Positions 35,266-45,680 of a DNA stretch of 64,000 nt are shown here, piece after piece. The DNA lies in assembly GCF_012641265.1 (NCBI RefSeq), contig NZ_JABAHZ010000014.1:1-64000 (forward strand), read 5' to 3'. This DNA is from Chitinophaga eiseniae (lineage in GTDB: Bacteria; Bacteroidota; Bacteroidia; Chitinophagales; Chitinophagaceae). The position numbers and the translations under genes were made by a program. The notes beneath the pieces were generated by a model, which was not told the DNA's origin, did not search any database, and saw only the letters and a list, made by a program, of their open reading frames with translations. The first letter of the stretch is position 1, and the number at the start of each line of letters is the position of its first letter.

Positions 35266-38200
35266 CTAAAAGGAGACCTGCATACCGAAGAAGAATTCAC
35301 GGGTATTGGTAAAGGTCAGTCCCCATGGCGTTTGTGCATCTATACCGCGGTTCAGGTTATAGCGGCCATTGCTTAAGCTGTTGTCGGAGGCCACTTCAGG
35401 ATCATAGCCTGAGTATTTGGTAAACGTGAACAGATTTTTACCGCCAGCGTAGAAGCGGATGAAATCTATTTTATACCTGTTCAGTAAAGATGTCGGGAGC
35501 GTATAGCCTATGGTAAGGGTTTTCAGCCGGAGGTAGGAGCCGTCTTCTATAAACCTGTCGGATACACGAAGATTTTTATTAGGATCTCCTAACACCGCAC
35601 GTGGCATATTGGTAGCTGTATTTTTAGGGTATGTGGTTTTAACGCCGGAGACAGGGTTGGTAAATACCAGGTCTTCCGCGCGGTAGCGGTCGAGCGTAGA
35701 GGAGAAGCTGTTATAATAGTGGTACATACCTTCTCCCCAGTATTTGCTGTTGTTATAGATGTCGTTGCCGTAGGAACCCTGCCATATCATGGAGAGATCG
35801 AAGGTACCGGCTTTTGAAGCATAGCTGACATCTGTGGTAAATCCGCCGCTGAAGCGTGGGATAGGATTCCCGATAAAGGCTTTGTCGGCAGCATTGATCA
35901 CGCCGTCGTGGTTACGGTCTACGAAGCGAACGTCGCCCAGTGCAGCATTCGGAGCGAAGGCTTTATCGGCGTCCAGTTGTTCTTTGGTTTTGTATAAACC
36001 GTCGGTGACGTATCCCCAGAACTGACCGATGGAATTACCAACAGCGGTACGGGTCACGTTTTCACCGCCCGGGTTTACGCCCCCCGCAAGGATTTCATTA
36101 CCATTACCCAGACCTAACACTTTATTATTTACTGTTGAGAGGTTGGCGCCTACGGCATAGGTAAATTTCCCTACTGTATTTTTATAGTTGACGAGGAATT
36201 CCCATCCTTTGTTACTGATACTACCTGCGTTCAATATCGGGAAATTGTCCAGGTATCCTGCGGCGTAGGAGATAGGAACATTCACCAGCATGTCGGCGGT
36301 TTTCTTATTGAAATAGTCTACCGTTACCGATAGTTTATTATTAAACAGGGAGAGGTCAATACCGAGGTCGGTGGAGTTCTGGCTTTCCCATTTAACATTT
36401 GGATTGGCCGGTGTGGCAGGCAGGGCGCCGGTAACCATTACATCATTGAGATAATACCATACATGGTCAAAGCTGACTGTACTCTGGTATTGGTATGGAC
36501 TGATATCGGAGTTGCCTAATTTTCCGTAGCTGCCTCTGATTTTCAGGTCGGAGATGAAAGGTATGGATTTCATGAAATTCTCCTGGCTTACTCTCCATGC
36601 TGCAGAGAAGGAAGGGAAGTTACCGTATCTGTTTGCCTTACCGAAATTCGCGGAGGCATCGCGGCGGAAGTTGGCGGTGAGCATGTACTTACTATCGTAG
36701 GCATAGTTGATCCGGCCTAATAGGGAGTACATGGCGGTCCGTCCTACACCTGATCCAACCACGCGTGAAGAAGAAAGCTGAGCGAGGCCCAGGATCAGCA
36801 GATCGGGACTTGGCAGCGATCTGGCGCCGGCGTTTACGGCGCGGTATTCGGAATTTTCGGAGGTGATACCCGCCAGTGCGCTGATGTTATGTTTTTTTAT
36901 CTGGCGGTCGTATGAAAGGGTATTTTCGTAGAGATACCTGTTGTTTTGTGCAGTGGAGATGGACAGTTCGTCCGGATCGTGGTTCTGATATTGACCTACG
37001 GAGTAGGCAGAGTTATAATTCTGGGTACGGTTCCTGTAAAAGTCGATACCCATATTGAATTTATAGCGGAGGCCCGGAATAAATTCATAAGACACCCATC
37101 CATTACCATTGGCGCCTATTGTTTCAGACTCGTTGGAGTTGAGGTAGGCATTGGCCAGGGCGCTGGCCACATCGGTACCGTTACCTGCTCCTGCGAACCC
37201 TGTAGTGCTGTTAGGGTCGTAGATCGGCAAAGTAGAAGACCATTTCTGTCCATCAATAATATTTTTATTACTCCAGTTTCTGAGGTTGCGGCTGAGTGAA
37301 AAAGTTTCACCGGCTTTTAACTTACCCTTTGTAAAATCGGATATGAACTGAATGCCATAATTTTTATAAGCATCTTTTATGATAACAGGCTTATCTGTAG
37401 AATAATTGGTATTGATGCGGAAGCGGGCATTTTCATTACCGCCAGAAATGGCCAGGTTATGTTTCTGGTAGCCTCCTGTTCTCAGCAGGGCGTCTACCAT
37501 GTTATATCCTTTCCCGATTTTGGCGGGATCTGACAAGGCTGGGAGGTAATCCGTGCGGGAAGGGTTTTGGTTATACATTTCTTCGTTGATCAGCTCAGCC
37601 AGTTGCTGACCATTGAGGAGGCCAACATTATGCGACATCTCCTTGGTACCACCATAGCCATTATAGTCAATTTTTGTTTTGCCGGCGGCGCCTCGTTTGG
37701 TGGTTACCAGCACAACGCCGTTTGCACCTCTGGCGCCATAGATGGCGCAGGAGGCGGCATCTTTCAGCACCTGGATGCTTTCTATGTTATTTTCGTCCGG
37801 CATGGCACCACCGATCATACCGTCTACCACGTAGAGTGGGTCTGTATTGTTGATAGATCCTACCCCCCTGATCCTGATCTTATCGCCGGTGATTTGTACG
37901 CCTGGCACCTGGCTTTGCATGGCTGCCTGGAAACCGCCGGGAACCTTCAGCAGGTCCTTAGGGTTTACTGTTGCAATGGAGGAAGACAGGTCTGCTTTTT
38001 TCTGGGTACCATATCCTATAACTATTACCTCGCTCAGGGCTTTGGTGTTTTCTATCAGTACAACATCTACCACAGTACGTCCATTGAGGGATATCTCCTG
38101 TGTTTGATATCCCATGAGGGAAACGATCAGTGTTGCCTGTGTGTTGGGAGTATTCAAAGTAAATCTGCCTGCACGGTCAGTAATGGCGCCGGTGGAGGTT

Positions 38201-38451
38201 CCTTTTACCATGACGCTGGCCATTTCAAGCGGGTCCCCTTTTTCATTTTTAATGGAACCGGAAACCCCAATTAACTTGCTGGTATTTGCAGCAGGCGCCA
38301 TGGCATAGGCTGCTTCTGCCCGGAGCGTGTTGCTGGTCAATAGTAAAATGGAGGCAGCAAGCATAAGGCGGCAGGTAGTGGAAATACCAAACCTCAGGTG
38401 GAATTTTGCATGACCTGGGCCTGCCAGGCTGCTGGATAACACTAATTTCAT
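35266..38451 (-). CDS. SusC/RagA TonB-linked outer membrane transporter
   Basis: 1061 aa. Signal region to about residue 46; a carboxypeptidase-D regulatory-like domain (GVSGSIKNEKGDPLEMASVM, about 63-140); TonB box and plug (ALSEVIVIGYGTQKKADLSS, GVQITGDKIRIRGVGSINN, VLKDAASCAIYGARGANGVVLVTT, about 140-250); then a long 22-strand barrel ending FGMQVSF with a terminal Phe. No STN domain, so it is not of the FecR-signalling type; that agrees with control by the neighbouring hybrid sensor. It imports the oligosaccharide bound by SusD. Confidence 0.94.
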   Translation of the reverse strand: MKLVLSSSLAGPGHAKFHLRFGISTTCRLMLAASILLLTSNTLRAEAAYAMAPAANTSKLIGVSGSIKNEKGDPLEMASVMVKGTSTGAITDRAGRFTLNTPNTQATLIVSLMGYQTQEISLNGRTVVDVVLIENTKALSEVIVIGYGTQKKADLSSSIATVNPKDLLKVPGGFQAAMQSQVPGVQITGDKIRIRGVGSINNTDPLYVVDGMIGGAMPDENNIESIQVLKDAASCAIYGARGANGVVLVTTKRGAAGKTKIDYNGYGGTKEMSHNVGLLNGQQLAELINEEMYNQNPSRTDYLPALSDPAKIGKGYNMVDALLRTGGYQKHNLAISGGNENARFRINTNYSTDKPVIIKDAYKNYGIQFISDFTKGKLKAGETFSLSRNLRNWSNKNIIDGQKWSSTLPIYDPNSTTGFAGAGNGTDVASALANAYLNSNESETIGANGNGWVSYEFIPGLRYKFNMGIDFYRNRTQNYNSAYSVGQYQNHDPDELSISTAQNNRYLYENTLSYDRQIKKHNISALAGITSENSEYRAVNAGARSLPSPDLLILGLAQLSSSRVVGSGVGRTAMYSLLGRINYAYDSKYMLTANFRRDASANFGKANRYGNFPSFSAAWRVSQENFMKSIPFISDLKIRGSYGKLGNSDISPYQYQSTVSFDHVWYYLNDVMVTGALPATPANPNVKWESQNSTDLGIDLSLFNNKLSVTVDYFNKKTADMLVNVPISYAAGYLDNFPILNAGSISNKGWEFLVNYKNTVGKFTYAVGANLSTVNNKVLGLGNGNEILAGGVNPGGENVTRTAVGNSIGQFWGYVTDGLYKTKEQLDADKAFAPNAALGDVRFVDRNHDGVINAADKAFIGNPIPRFSGGFTTDVSYASKAGTFDLSMIWQGSYGNDIYNNSKYWGEGMYHYYNSFSSTLDRYRAEDLVFTNPVSGVKTTYPKNTATNMPRAVLGDPNKNLRVSDRFIEDGSYLRLKTLTIGYTLPTSLLNRYKIDFIRFYAGGKNLFTFTKYSGYDPEVASDNSLSNGRYNLNRGIDAQTPWGLTFTNTREFFFGMQVSF

Positions 38452-38842
38452 AAAATAAATTGTTGTATTTACCCCACTATAGTATGGTCTTTATACGTAC
38501 CTGAGTTTGTACGTATAGGAGAGACGTATAGTTTCATAACGGGACTATTAAATAAAATCAGAAGTATTTCATAACGTTTCATTCCCTCCGGAGGGGTGAT
38601 GAAACAAATATACCGTGGATGCTGAATAACAGTATCCAAAAGCAGATATTTCGGTTTAACTTTTAGATAATATTCCGTAAATGTAGTGCGTTTTTCATAG
38701 TCGATAAACGATGCATGCAGCCATGGGCAAAGAAATGATACCTGTTACTTTATTAAATGTATTTTAGACAATTAATAAACAGCGGGTATATATTTTATGC
38801 CTAATGCAGGTCTCTTTTTATAATTAATTGTAAAAATGATAA
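38452..38842 (-). promoter_or_regulatory. susC upstream region with two palindromes
   Basis: 391 bp between the hybrid sensor gene and susC. A perfect 9-bp inverted repeat TATACGTAC / GTACGTATA with an 8-bp spacer lies at 38492-38517, followed by a further ACGTATAG at 38523. A second palindrome at 38576-38605 pairs GTTTCAT and CCCTCC with GGAGGG and ATGAAAC. The direct repeat TTTCATAACG occurs at 38532 and 38568. One of these is a candidate site for the hybrid sensor's AraC domain; I cannot say which. Confidence 0.45.
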
Positions 38843-41800
38843 TTACACCTCTGCGGGGGATTTTCCATAAAATTTCTTGAAAGAAGTGCTGAAATAGCTG
38901 ACACTGGAAAAACCGCACAATTCGCTAATGTCCATCACACTATGTTTTCTGGACTGCAGTAACCCGAGTGCGTGGTTAAGTCGGATAGATTTGATGAAAT
39001 CTACCGGCGACTGTCCGGTAAGGCTTTTTAATTTTTTATAGAGCAGGGAGGAGCTGACGAACATGGCAGCGGCAAACTCTTCTTTTCCAAATGCCGCGTT
39101 GGCGAGGTTGTCGCGGACTACCATTACCGCCTGTTTCACGAATTTGTCGTTGTGCTCATTTTGCAGGATGGGAATATTATTTTCAGGTTGAATCAGGCGA
39201 AGGGCTTTTTCCCTGATGACCGTTCTGTTACGTACGATGGTTTTAATTTTCTGGACCAGCAACGGTATATCGAAAGGTTTGGTCAGGTAATCATCAGCGC
39301 CCAGCCCGAGGCCATAAAGCTGGTCGGTTTGGGAATTGAGTGCCGACAACAAGATCAATGGGATATGTGAGGTTTCGAATGTAGCCTTTATGAGCCGGCA
39401 GAGTTCATGGCCGTTCATTTCAGGCATTAATATATCGGAAATTACAAGGTCCGGCAGCTCTTTCCGGATGAGCGGCCATGCCTCCTGTCCGTTATTTGCG
39501 GTGAATACCTGGAATTCTGTTTGTAAGGCAGTGAGGAGGAAGGCCCGTAATTTTTCATTATCCTCTGCGATGAATACACGTAGTTTGTTTAAAGGTTCCG
39601 GTGCATCCACGTCTGAGCATAACGGGGCAGAGACTATTTCATGGATTAATTCCTGCCTTGGAGGTGTCAGATCCTCTACTGAAGCTATCTCTGTATAAGG
39701 GATTTCAATTTTGAATAATGCGCCTGCATTTTCCTGGCTGGCAAAAGAGATCTCTCCGCGATGCAATTTTACATAACTTTTGGTAAGCAGCAACCCAATA
39801 CCGGAACCTGTAATCCTGGCGTTTACTGCATTTTCGCTGCGATAGAATTCCCGAAAAATACTACGCTGTGCTTTTCTGCCAATCCCTATTCCCTCGTTTG
39901 TTACTTCCAGTGTCCAGCTTTGTTTGGTACCGGAAAACGCGAGCAGTACAGTACTATTCCTGTACGCATACTTTATTGCATTGGATATCAGGTTATCGAC
40001 TACTTTCTCCATCATCAGCACATCTACTGCTGAAGTATAATGTCTGACATCCGTATTAAACCGGATAACAATTTCTTCTTGTGTGGCCCAGGCATCAAAC
40101 AGCGCTTTTCTGGCTGCAATTAACTGTACAATATCCACGCAGCTGAAATTGACTTTTTCTTTGCCGGCATCTACTTTTTGAAAGTCGAGCAAACGTGAAG
40201 CGGTCGTTGTCAGTTCTTTTATCTGCTCAGTAGCCAGTTGCAGATGTTGGTGGCCTTTCTCTGAAAAAATCTCTTTTTTAAGTTCCTCTATTGGCGCCTT
40301 CACCAGTGTGAGCGCGTTTCTCATCTCATGTGCCGTGTTGGTAAAAAAGCGGATTTTATCTGCGGTATGTTTGCGTTGCAGTTTATCAATATATAATCGC
40401 AGGGCAAAGTACATCGCCGTAACCAGCAGCAGCAGAACGGCAGAATAAAACCACCTGCGTTTCCAGAATGGCGGGATTATCCGGAGGTCTATTATTTTTT
40501 CTGCTACCATTACACCATTGGCCAGGAGATGTATTTTTAATTTGTATTCTCCAGGGGCAATATTACTATAATTTATTTTCCTTCCTTCTCCCGACTTATT
40601 CCAATCTTTGTCCCAACCTTCCAGCATCCATTCAATTGCGGAGCGGGACACACCTTCGTCCAGTATCACCAGTTCAAATGAGAAGTCGTGCTGTAAATAA
40701 TTAAGTTGTAGTGTGGCTAATTTTGAGAGGTCGATATCCCTTAATGGCGAAAGACTATCATGTACGGACCTGCCGGCAATTGTAAGATCCTGCAGAAATA
40801 TCCTGCCATTGCTGGCATTGGGTTGTGTTATATCTGGGGGGAACAACACTGCACCGTTATTGGTGCCAATGATGATGCGACCATCTTTCAGAATGGAAGA
40901 CGCATTCCTGTTGCAAGCCAATCGGTATATCGGTGAAATATGTGCAAATGTCTGTACCTGCTGCCGCTGCGGGTCTAATTTTGCGATGCCCCCTTCCGTA
41001 CCTATCCAGATAAATGAATCAGCTACCATGATGCTGTTGGCGTAGTCTGATGGCAATCCATTATTCATGTTGAAATGCCGCATCGACTTATCGCCCATAT
41101 CATAGGACAGTACGCCGTTTCCGGCAGTGGCCAACCATACTTTGTTTTTGTAGTAAACAATATCGCTTACCAGGAACCCATCAACAATAATCTGTTTATC
41201 ACCATTCTGTTTGTCCATGACCCCCAATCCATAGGTACATCCCATGAGCAGCTGATGATTGCTTAGCTCAGCGAAAGCAGAAACAGGCTGATAGTCATAT
41301 TTTTTAAAGCTATTTTCAGCAGTGACATATCTTACAATATTACCCAGGCCACCGCCGTACCATATATCCTTGTTACTATCTACATATATATCAAATACAT
41401 AATTGTTAAAAGGCCGGTTACTGCCTTTTTCCTTTGCGTAGTGTGCCAGCTCCCTGCCGGTAGCCGGATCAAGTACATATACACCTGCCCCGTATGTGCC
41501 CGCCCATATGTTACCTGTACTATCTTCTGCCAGTACCAGGAAAGCGCTGACCGCTTCTTTTCTATCTGCGTAAAAGGTCTGCCATTTATCGGTCTTTTCG
41601 TTCCACCTGGAAATACCATTGTTAGTAGCAAACCAAAGATTACCCAAATGATCCTGTAAAACGCTGTTAACATGATTATTTACCAGGGAGTTTTTGCTGT
41701 TTATCTGATGCACAATATGTACTGCACCTGGTGGATGCTGTTCGAAGTAAGACAACCCTCCGGTGAGTGTGCTGATCCAGATCCTGTTGCTATCACAAAA

Positions 41801-42694
41801 TATATCATAAACCCCATTCCCTTTCAGTGATTCAGGATCGTTCATATCCTCCTTGTAATGATGCAGTATCTTTTCCCCCGACCTTGAAAGCTCCCAGATG
41901 CCTTGTCCATCTATTCCCAGTAGCATTGTAGCGGCCGTGTTAAATGCAATTGCCAGAATCGGCTGCCGGGGCAAATCAATATTCACCTTTTTAGCGGCAC
42001 TCTTTGCAGAAAAATCGTAATACATCAGTCCATCTGAAAATGTGCCGATCCAAAGCTTGTTGGAAATTTTATCATACACCAGTGCCGAAACGTTTTTGGG
42101 TATATTACCACAAACGTATTTCTGCTCACAGGTGCGCCTGTCTACAGTATATAGTGCGTTTCCGCGGACTACAGCGAGCAAACGGCTGTCCGATATAGCT
42201 ACTCGCGACATCTCGTCGGCTTCCCTGCCTATTGCCCGGAGCTTACCATCATAAAATCTGTGTAATCCCATGGATGAAGCCACCCAGATAGCCCCGCTCT
42301 CGTCTATTACCGCATTATTGACGCTAAGATGCCCGGTTTTCAGTGGCCCCCTGAGATCAATCAGCAGCTCAAATTTGTCCAGTCTTTTATCGAACCTGAA
42401 AAGTTGACCGTTATTGGAATAGGCTACCAGCATGCCGGCACCATACATTAGTTTCAAAGAAATAACATCCGCCGAAACATAGGGTAAACGGTAAATCCTG
42501 CAGTCTGGTTCTGCCACCCGCAATACCCCCATCCGGGATGAAGCCCAGATGAATCCATCCACATCCTTGCATACCGATGCCATTTCTCTGATGGCAAGGG
42601 CATAGGTATTATTGAGACTGACAAAATTAACCTGCGAAGCAAAAGTAACCGCTGCATAAAGCATTGCTGCAACAAGCAGACCTCCCCTTTTCAT
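38843..42694 (-). CDS. Hybrid two-component system sensor/regulator (HTCS)
   Basis: 1283 aa in one chain: signal peptide (1-19); two seven-bladed Reg_prop beta-propellers (about 25-640); Y_Y_Y domain (about 650-735, WMLEGWDKDWNKS); one membrane helix (about 746-766); HisKA with FTNTAHEMRNALTL (His about 790); HATPase with NLISNAIKYAY and GSGIGLLLTKSYV; receiver with VISDILMPEMNGHE (about 1035-1150); AraC-type HTH (about 1190-1283, ending FKKFYGKSPAEV). Such proteins bind oligosaccharides in the periplasm and switch on the local polysaccharide locus. It lies directly upstream of susC on the same strand. Confidence 0.95.
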   Translation of the reverse strand: MKRGGLLVAAMLYAAVTFASQVNFVSLNNTYALAIREMASVCKDVDGFIWASSRMGVLRVAEPDCRIYRLPYVSADVISLKLMYGAGMLVAYSNNGQLFRFDKRLDKFELLIDLRGPLKTGHLSVNNAVIDESGAIWVASSMGLHRFYDGKLRAIGREADEMSRVAISDSRLLAVVRGNALYTVDRRTCEQKYVCGNIPKNVSALVYDKISNKLWIGTFSDGLMYYDFSAKSAAKKVNIDLPRQPILAIAFNTAATMLLGIDGQGIWELSRSGEKILHHYKEDMNDPESLKGNGVYDIFCDSNRIWISTLTGGLSYFEQHPPGAVHIVHQINSKNSLVNNHVNSVLQDHLGNLWFATNNGISRWNEKTDKWQTFYADRKEAVSAFLVLAEDSTGNIWAGTYGAGVYVLDPATGRELAHYAKEKGSNRPFNNYVFDIYVDSNKDIWYGGGLGNIVRYVTAENSFKKYDYQPVSAFAELSNHQLLMGCTYGLGVMDKQNGDKQIIVDGFLVSDIVYYKNKVWLATAGNGVLSYDMGDKSMRHFNMNNGLPSDYANSIMVADSFIWIGTEGGIAKLDPQRQQVQTFAHISPIYRLACNRNASSILKDGRIIIGTNNGAVLFPPDITQPNASNGRIFLQDLTIAGRSVHDSLSPLRDIDLSKLATLQLNYLQHDFSFELVILDEGVSRSAIEWMLEGWDKDWNKSGEGRKINYSNIAPGEYKLKIHLLANGVMVAEKIIDLRIIPPFWKRRWFYSAVLLLLVTAMYFALRLYIDKLQRKHTADKIRFFTNTAHEMRNALTLVKAPIEELKKEIFSEKGHQHLQLATEQIKELTTTASRLLDFQKVDAGKEKVNFSCVDIVQLIAARKALFDAWATQEEIVIRFNTDVRHYTSAVDVLMMEKVVDNLISNAIKYAYRNSTVLLAFSGTKQSWTLEVTNEGIGIGRKAQRSIFREFYRSENAVNARITGSGIGLLLTKSYVKLHRGEISFASQENAGALFKIEIPYTEIASVEDLTPPRQELIHEIVSAPLCSDVDAPEPLNKLRVFIAEDNEKLRAFLLTALQTEFQVFTANNGQEAWPLIRKELPDLVISDILMPEMNGHELCRLIKATFETSHIPLILLSALNSQTDQLYGLGLGADDYLTKPFDIPLLVQKIKTIVRNRTVIREKALRLIQPENNIPILQNEHNDKFVKQAVMVVRDNLANAAFGKEEFAAAMFVSSSLLYKKLKSLTGQSPVDFIKSIRLNHALGLLQSRKHSVMDISELCGFSSVSYFSTSFKKFYGKSPAEV

Positions 42695-43044
42695 TTAATA
42701 AGTTTTAAAGACGTGGACTTTTAATAGGTAATACTATTAAAGTATACCCGCGATCAATAAGTGCGTTATAAATTAAACGAACTTCTTCCCAAAAAACAAA
42801 TATTAAATGTTAATATGACAATAATAGCAATTGCCAAACAGATGATCTGCTTATTTCTTCACCGGAATATTCATAATATAAATATTTATAGTATTGAATA
42901 TGAGTTGATTATATCTTGTCTGAACTTTGTTCCCACTTTGTTTATACTTTCGAGGTGTTTCCATTTGCCTTCCGTTATGTGAGATCATAGATTGGGAATT
43001 ATGGCGAAAAATTGATCCGGCTTTACGGGAAGTATCAAAAAAAT

Positions 43045-43077
43045 GGGCCATGCCCATTAGAAACTGGGGCATGGTCC
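43045..43077 (-). terminator. Terminator of the 178-aa lipoprotein gene
   Basis: GGGCCATGCCC and GGGGCATGGTCC form a stem of about 11 bp; on the minus strand a run of seven T follows. It starts 18 bp past the stop. The rest of the 400-bp gap to the hybrid sensor gene (42695-43044) is AT-rich with no gene. Confidence 0.75.
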
Positions 43078-43094
43078 TAAAATCAATAGTCAGT

Positions 43095-43631
43095 TTACGC
43101 TCCCGGTTTTTTATTTGTCATTGCTCTTTTTAACAGTTCTTCATACACAGGTTCTTCCCGCTTTTCCGTGCCATCAGAAAGTTTTATTCCGGCCTTCTCA
43201 AATTCCTGGATTAATCGTTTCTCGAAACCTGTGATGTATGATGCAAATGACAAAGAATCTTTTGCGTCAGGAATTGTCTGAAAAGGAACCTGCGATTCTT
43301 TAAACCTATATAAAGTGGCTTTAGTACTATCGTTGCCCTCAAGCAGTACTGAGTCGCCATAGTCGGTAATCTTAGCCGCATAGTGATTGGTAAGGTATTT
43401 CAAGGAATCATTTTCTATTTTGTAAGGAAGCCCGAACCGGCCAACTTTCTGATTGTAGAAGACTATGTTTTGCGAATCAATATCAAATTCGCTATATCCA
43501 TTTTCCATTGAAAATCTATGCCATTTTCCGATTAGAAAATTTTTATTTCCTTCCATGGTTTTAAGATTCGGTGAATGGCAGGCAGAAAGCGCAAGAATGA
43601 AAACTGTAAGAAAATAGGGTGTTGATCTCAT
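43095..43631 (-). CDS. Hypothetical lipoprotein, 178 aa
   Basis: Lipobox ILALSAC (Cys18). The mature chain has WHRFSMENGYSEFDI and further beta-strands followed by a helical C-terminal part; it recalls small lipocalin-like lipoproteins of Bacteroidota, without a specific match. Alone on its transcript, with a clear terminator. Function unknown. Confidence 0.7.
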   Translation of the reverse strand: MRSTPYFLTVFILALSACHSPNLKTMEGNKNFLIGKWHRFSMENGYSEFDIDSQNIVFYNQKVGRFGLPYKIENDSLKYLTNHYAAKITDYGDSVLLEGNDSTKATLYRFKESQVPFQTIPDAKDSLSFASYITGFEKRLIQEFEKAGIKLSDGTEKREEPVYEELLKRAMTNKKPGA

Positions 43632-43691
43632 CAGAACTAGTTGTTGAATAATATTAAATAGGTATTCAAGTGACAGGGAATACCCGCACTG

Positions 43692-43724
43692 AATACTGCC
43701 CCCGCTTTCTGCGGGGGCAGTATT
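43692..43724 (-). terminator. Strong terminator after the GH11 gene
   Basis: A perfect 14-bp stem (AATACTGCCCCCGC / GCGGGGGCAGTATT) with a 5-nt loop lies 27 bp after the xylanase stop. Its T content is modest, and its symmetry allows bidirectional action. Confidence 0.75.
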
Positions 43725-43750
43725 TGCCTGTTGTTAATTTAAACCAGTGT

Positions 43751-44515
43751 TTATTGCGCCCAAATAGTACAGTTAATATTGCCATTAGTATTAGAGCCCC
43801 AGGTTTCTGACACCATAATAGCCGGAATATTTAACTGACCAAGCGTATATCCTAAACTACTCCACTTGTTATAGTGGTTGGCGAAAGTAATGACGTGGTT
43901 TTGCCCGGTAGTAACTTTTGTAACCCTGGAGCTGTAAATCTGTCTGAAGCCATCGCCGCCATCGATATTTTTACCAGTCATCCAACGGGTCCATACATTA
44001 TAACCTGCACCATCGCTTTCAAATGTCCCTAAATAGGTGCCGGTATGAGGTGATACTGCACCCCATGTTTCATTCACATAATACTCATAATAAGGATTTC
44101 TGCTCCATCCATACCAGCCGAAAGTACCGCCACCAGAATTTGAATAGATACCCAGATTATATCCTATTTTATAGGATGCTGAACCTACGGAATAGCCTTT
44201 ACCGCACGTAAAGTTGCCGTTAAATCCGGTCCAGTTAACACTGTAATTTCCGTTAGGGCCATTTGCGTAATTAACGGTACCGGTAGCGCCGTCACTTTTC
44301 CAAAGCGACCAAAAGAAGCCGTCATGTGTACCCGATTGGTAGAATTGGGCCGCGGCCTGAGCTTTGGAAAACGTCTCAATACCTGCTACCTCGGGCTGGG
44401 TTTTTGCCTCTTTTCTACAGCTTGTTAAAATTGTAGCGCCTACGAGTACAATGGCTACAGTAGTGCCAAAAGCAACCTTCCTGGTTACTCTTGCGAGTGG
44501 GTTTTGTTTTTTCAT
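43751..44515 (-). CDS. GH11 endo-1,4-beta-xylanase, lipoprotein
   Basis: 254 aa. Signal peptide with lipobox ILTSC (Cys33). A single GH11 jellyroll starts near residue 62 (GTHDGFFWSLWKSDG), with NYSVNWTGFNGNFTCGKGY, nucleophile Glu144 in PYYEYYVNETWG and acid/base Glu237 in MVSETWGSNT. Both key glutamates and the thumb region (about 180-190) are present, so activity is expected on beta-1,4-xylan. As a surface lipoprotein it would feed xylo-oligosaccharides to a SusCD system such as the one upstream. A leading strong terminator and 286 bp of upstream DNA make it a separate transcript. Confidence 0.9.
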   Translation of the reverse strand: MKKQNPLARVTRKVAFGTTVAIVLVGATILTSCRKEAKTQPEVAGIETFSKAQAAAQFYQSGTHDGFFWSLWKSDGATGTVNYANGPNGNYSVNWTGFNGNFTCGKGYSVGSASYKIGYNLGIYSNSGGGTFGWYGWSRNPYYEYYVNETWGAVSPHTGTYLGTFESDGAGYNVWTRWMTGKNIDGGDGFRQIYSSRVTKVTTGQNHVITFANHYNKWSSLGYTLGQLNIPAIMVSETWGSNTNGNINCTIWAQ

Positions 44516-44801
44516 ATCGTGGGTTTATTGGTTAGAGGGGCAAAAGAAACCTATTTAGAAATAGAACCATGCTAATAATCGCCAAATTTGTTACACAAAT
44601 GTTCATACGCGGCGATATTCAAAGATGTCGCATTGACTACAGAAAGCATTGAAAAATACTAGTTTCCGGGGTAGGGGGAAATATTGAGGTAATGACCCTC
44701 TTCAAACTGTGGAGGAAATATGGGAATAGCTTTCATCAAATGAGGCGACCGGCTAATTTCCGCAGTTCATATATAAAGGTTCGGGGTCTGTACCATATGA
44801 A

Positions 44802-45680
44802 TCACCTGAAAATAAACCGCAAAGCGTCATAATAGGCTTTTACGGGCTCTGTCATATGCGTTTCGTCGGGATAGCGAACATATTTATGATCTAACCCTGT
44901 TATCTTTCTATTGGTTATTATGGAGTCGAATTTTACCAGGTTGGTATGAAAGCTGGATAATGACATGCCTTCGTCCGCATCACTATAAAAGATCCTCTTA
45001 TTCATAACGCGGTTATTTTTCAGTCTTTCATCGGCAAGGCGAAGTAAATATCCGTTATCCCACCAAAAGGATGGGCTTATGGCTATATATGCATTAAACA
45101 TATCCTGCTGCGTTAATAAACAATTGATCGTGGTGATACCGCCAAATGAATGTCCTGCAAAAATTTTAAAAGGTTGTGTTTTGTAGTGCGCGTCAATATA
45201 AGGAATTAATTCAGTACCAATGAATTGTAAGAAATTATTTCCGCCACCACTTGACTTAAACCGGGAGTTGGAACTGGTATCCGGCTTTCCGTCGTAATCA
45301 ATAATACTATGGTTGGGGGTAAGGTCCCTGGTACGGTTGGTGTTTGGAATGCCAATTATAATCATCTCAGGCACAACATTTACATCCCGGCGGCTAAGGT
45401 ACCGGCAGTATTCTGCCATAAGGCTAAAATGATTGTCCCCGTCAAGAACGTATAATACCGGGTAACGCTTATCGCGCTGTAAGGTATCTGCAGGCGGTAG
45501 ATAAATATAAACTTTCCGGTCTTCCCCTAACACCTTCGACGGAATTTTGATGATATCTGCCGATATGGGTTTAAATACCGGGTCGGTTTGGGCAAGCAGG
45601 TCTTGGGGAATTAACAGGATGAGAAAAATGTATACTATGCTATTTCCAAAATAACGCTTTAAGCTGCAGTTGTAATTCAT
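44802..45680 (-). CDS. Exported esterase (IroE/feruloyl-esterase-like alpha/beta hydrolase)
   Basis: 292 aa with a signal peptide ending LLAQ (about residue 31). The putative esterase D family core: YPVLYVLDGDNHF (73-85), a PNTNRTRDLTP loop, nucleophile Ser178 in AGHSFGG and the late His in DETHMTEP. Members hydrolyse siderophore or hydroxycinnamate esters. Next to a xylanase, removal of feruloyl or acetyl groups from xylan is a reasonable guess, not shown by the sequence. Confidence 0.82.
   Translation of the reverse strand: MNYNCSLKRYFGNSIVYIFLILLIPQDLLAQTDPVFKPISADIIKIPSKVLGEDRKVYIYLPPADTLQRDKRYPVLYVLDGDNHFSLMAEYCRYLSRRDVNVVPEMIIIGIPNTNRTRDLTPNHSIIDYDGKPDTSSNSRFKSSGGGNNFLQFIGTELIPYIDAHYKTQPFKIFAGHSFGGITTINCLLTQQDMFNAYIAISPSFWWDNGYLLRLADERLKNNRVMNKRIFYSDADEGMSLSSFHTNLVKFDSIITNRKITGLDHKYVRYPDETHMTEPVKAYYDALRFIFR

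Noticed and set aside
37567..38274. 235-aa plus-strand frame
   Set aside because: Antisense to the plug region of SusC.
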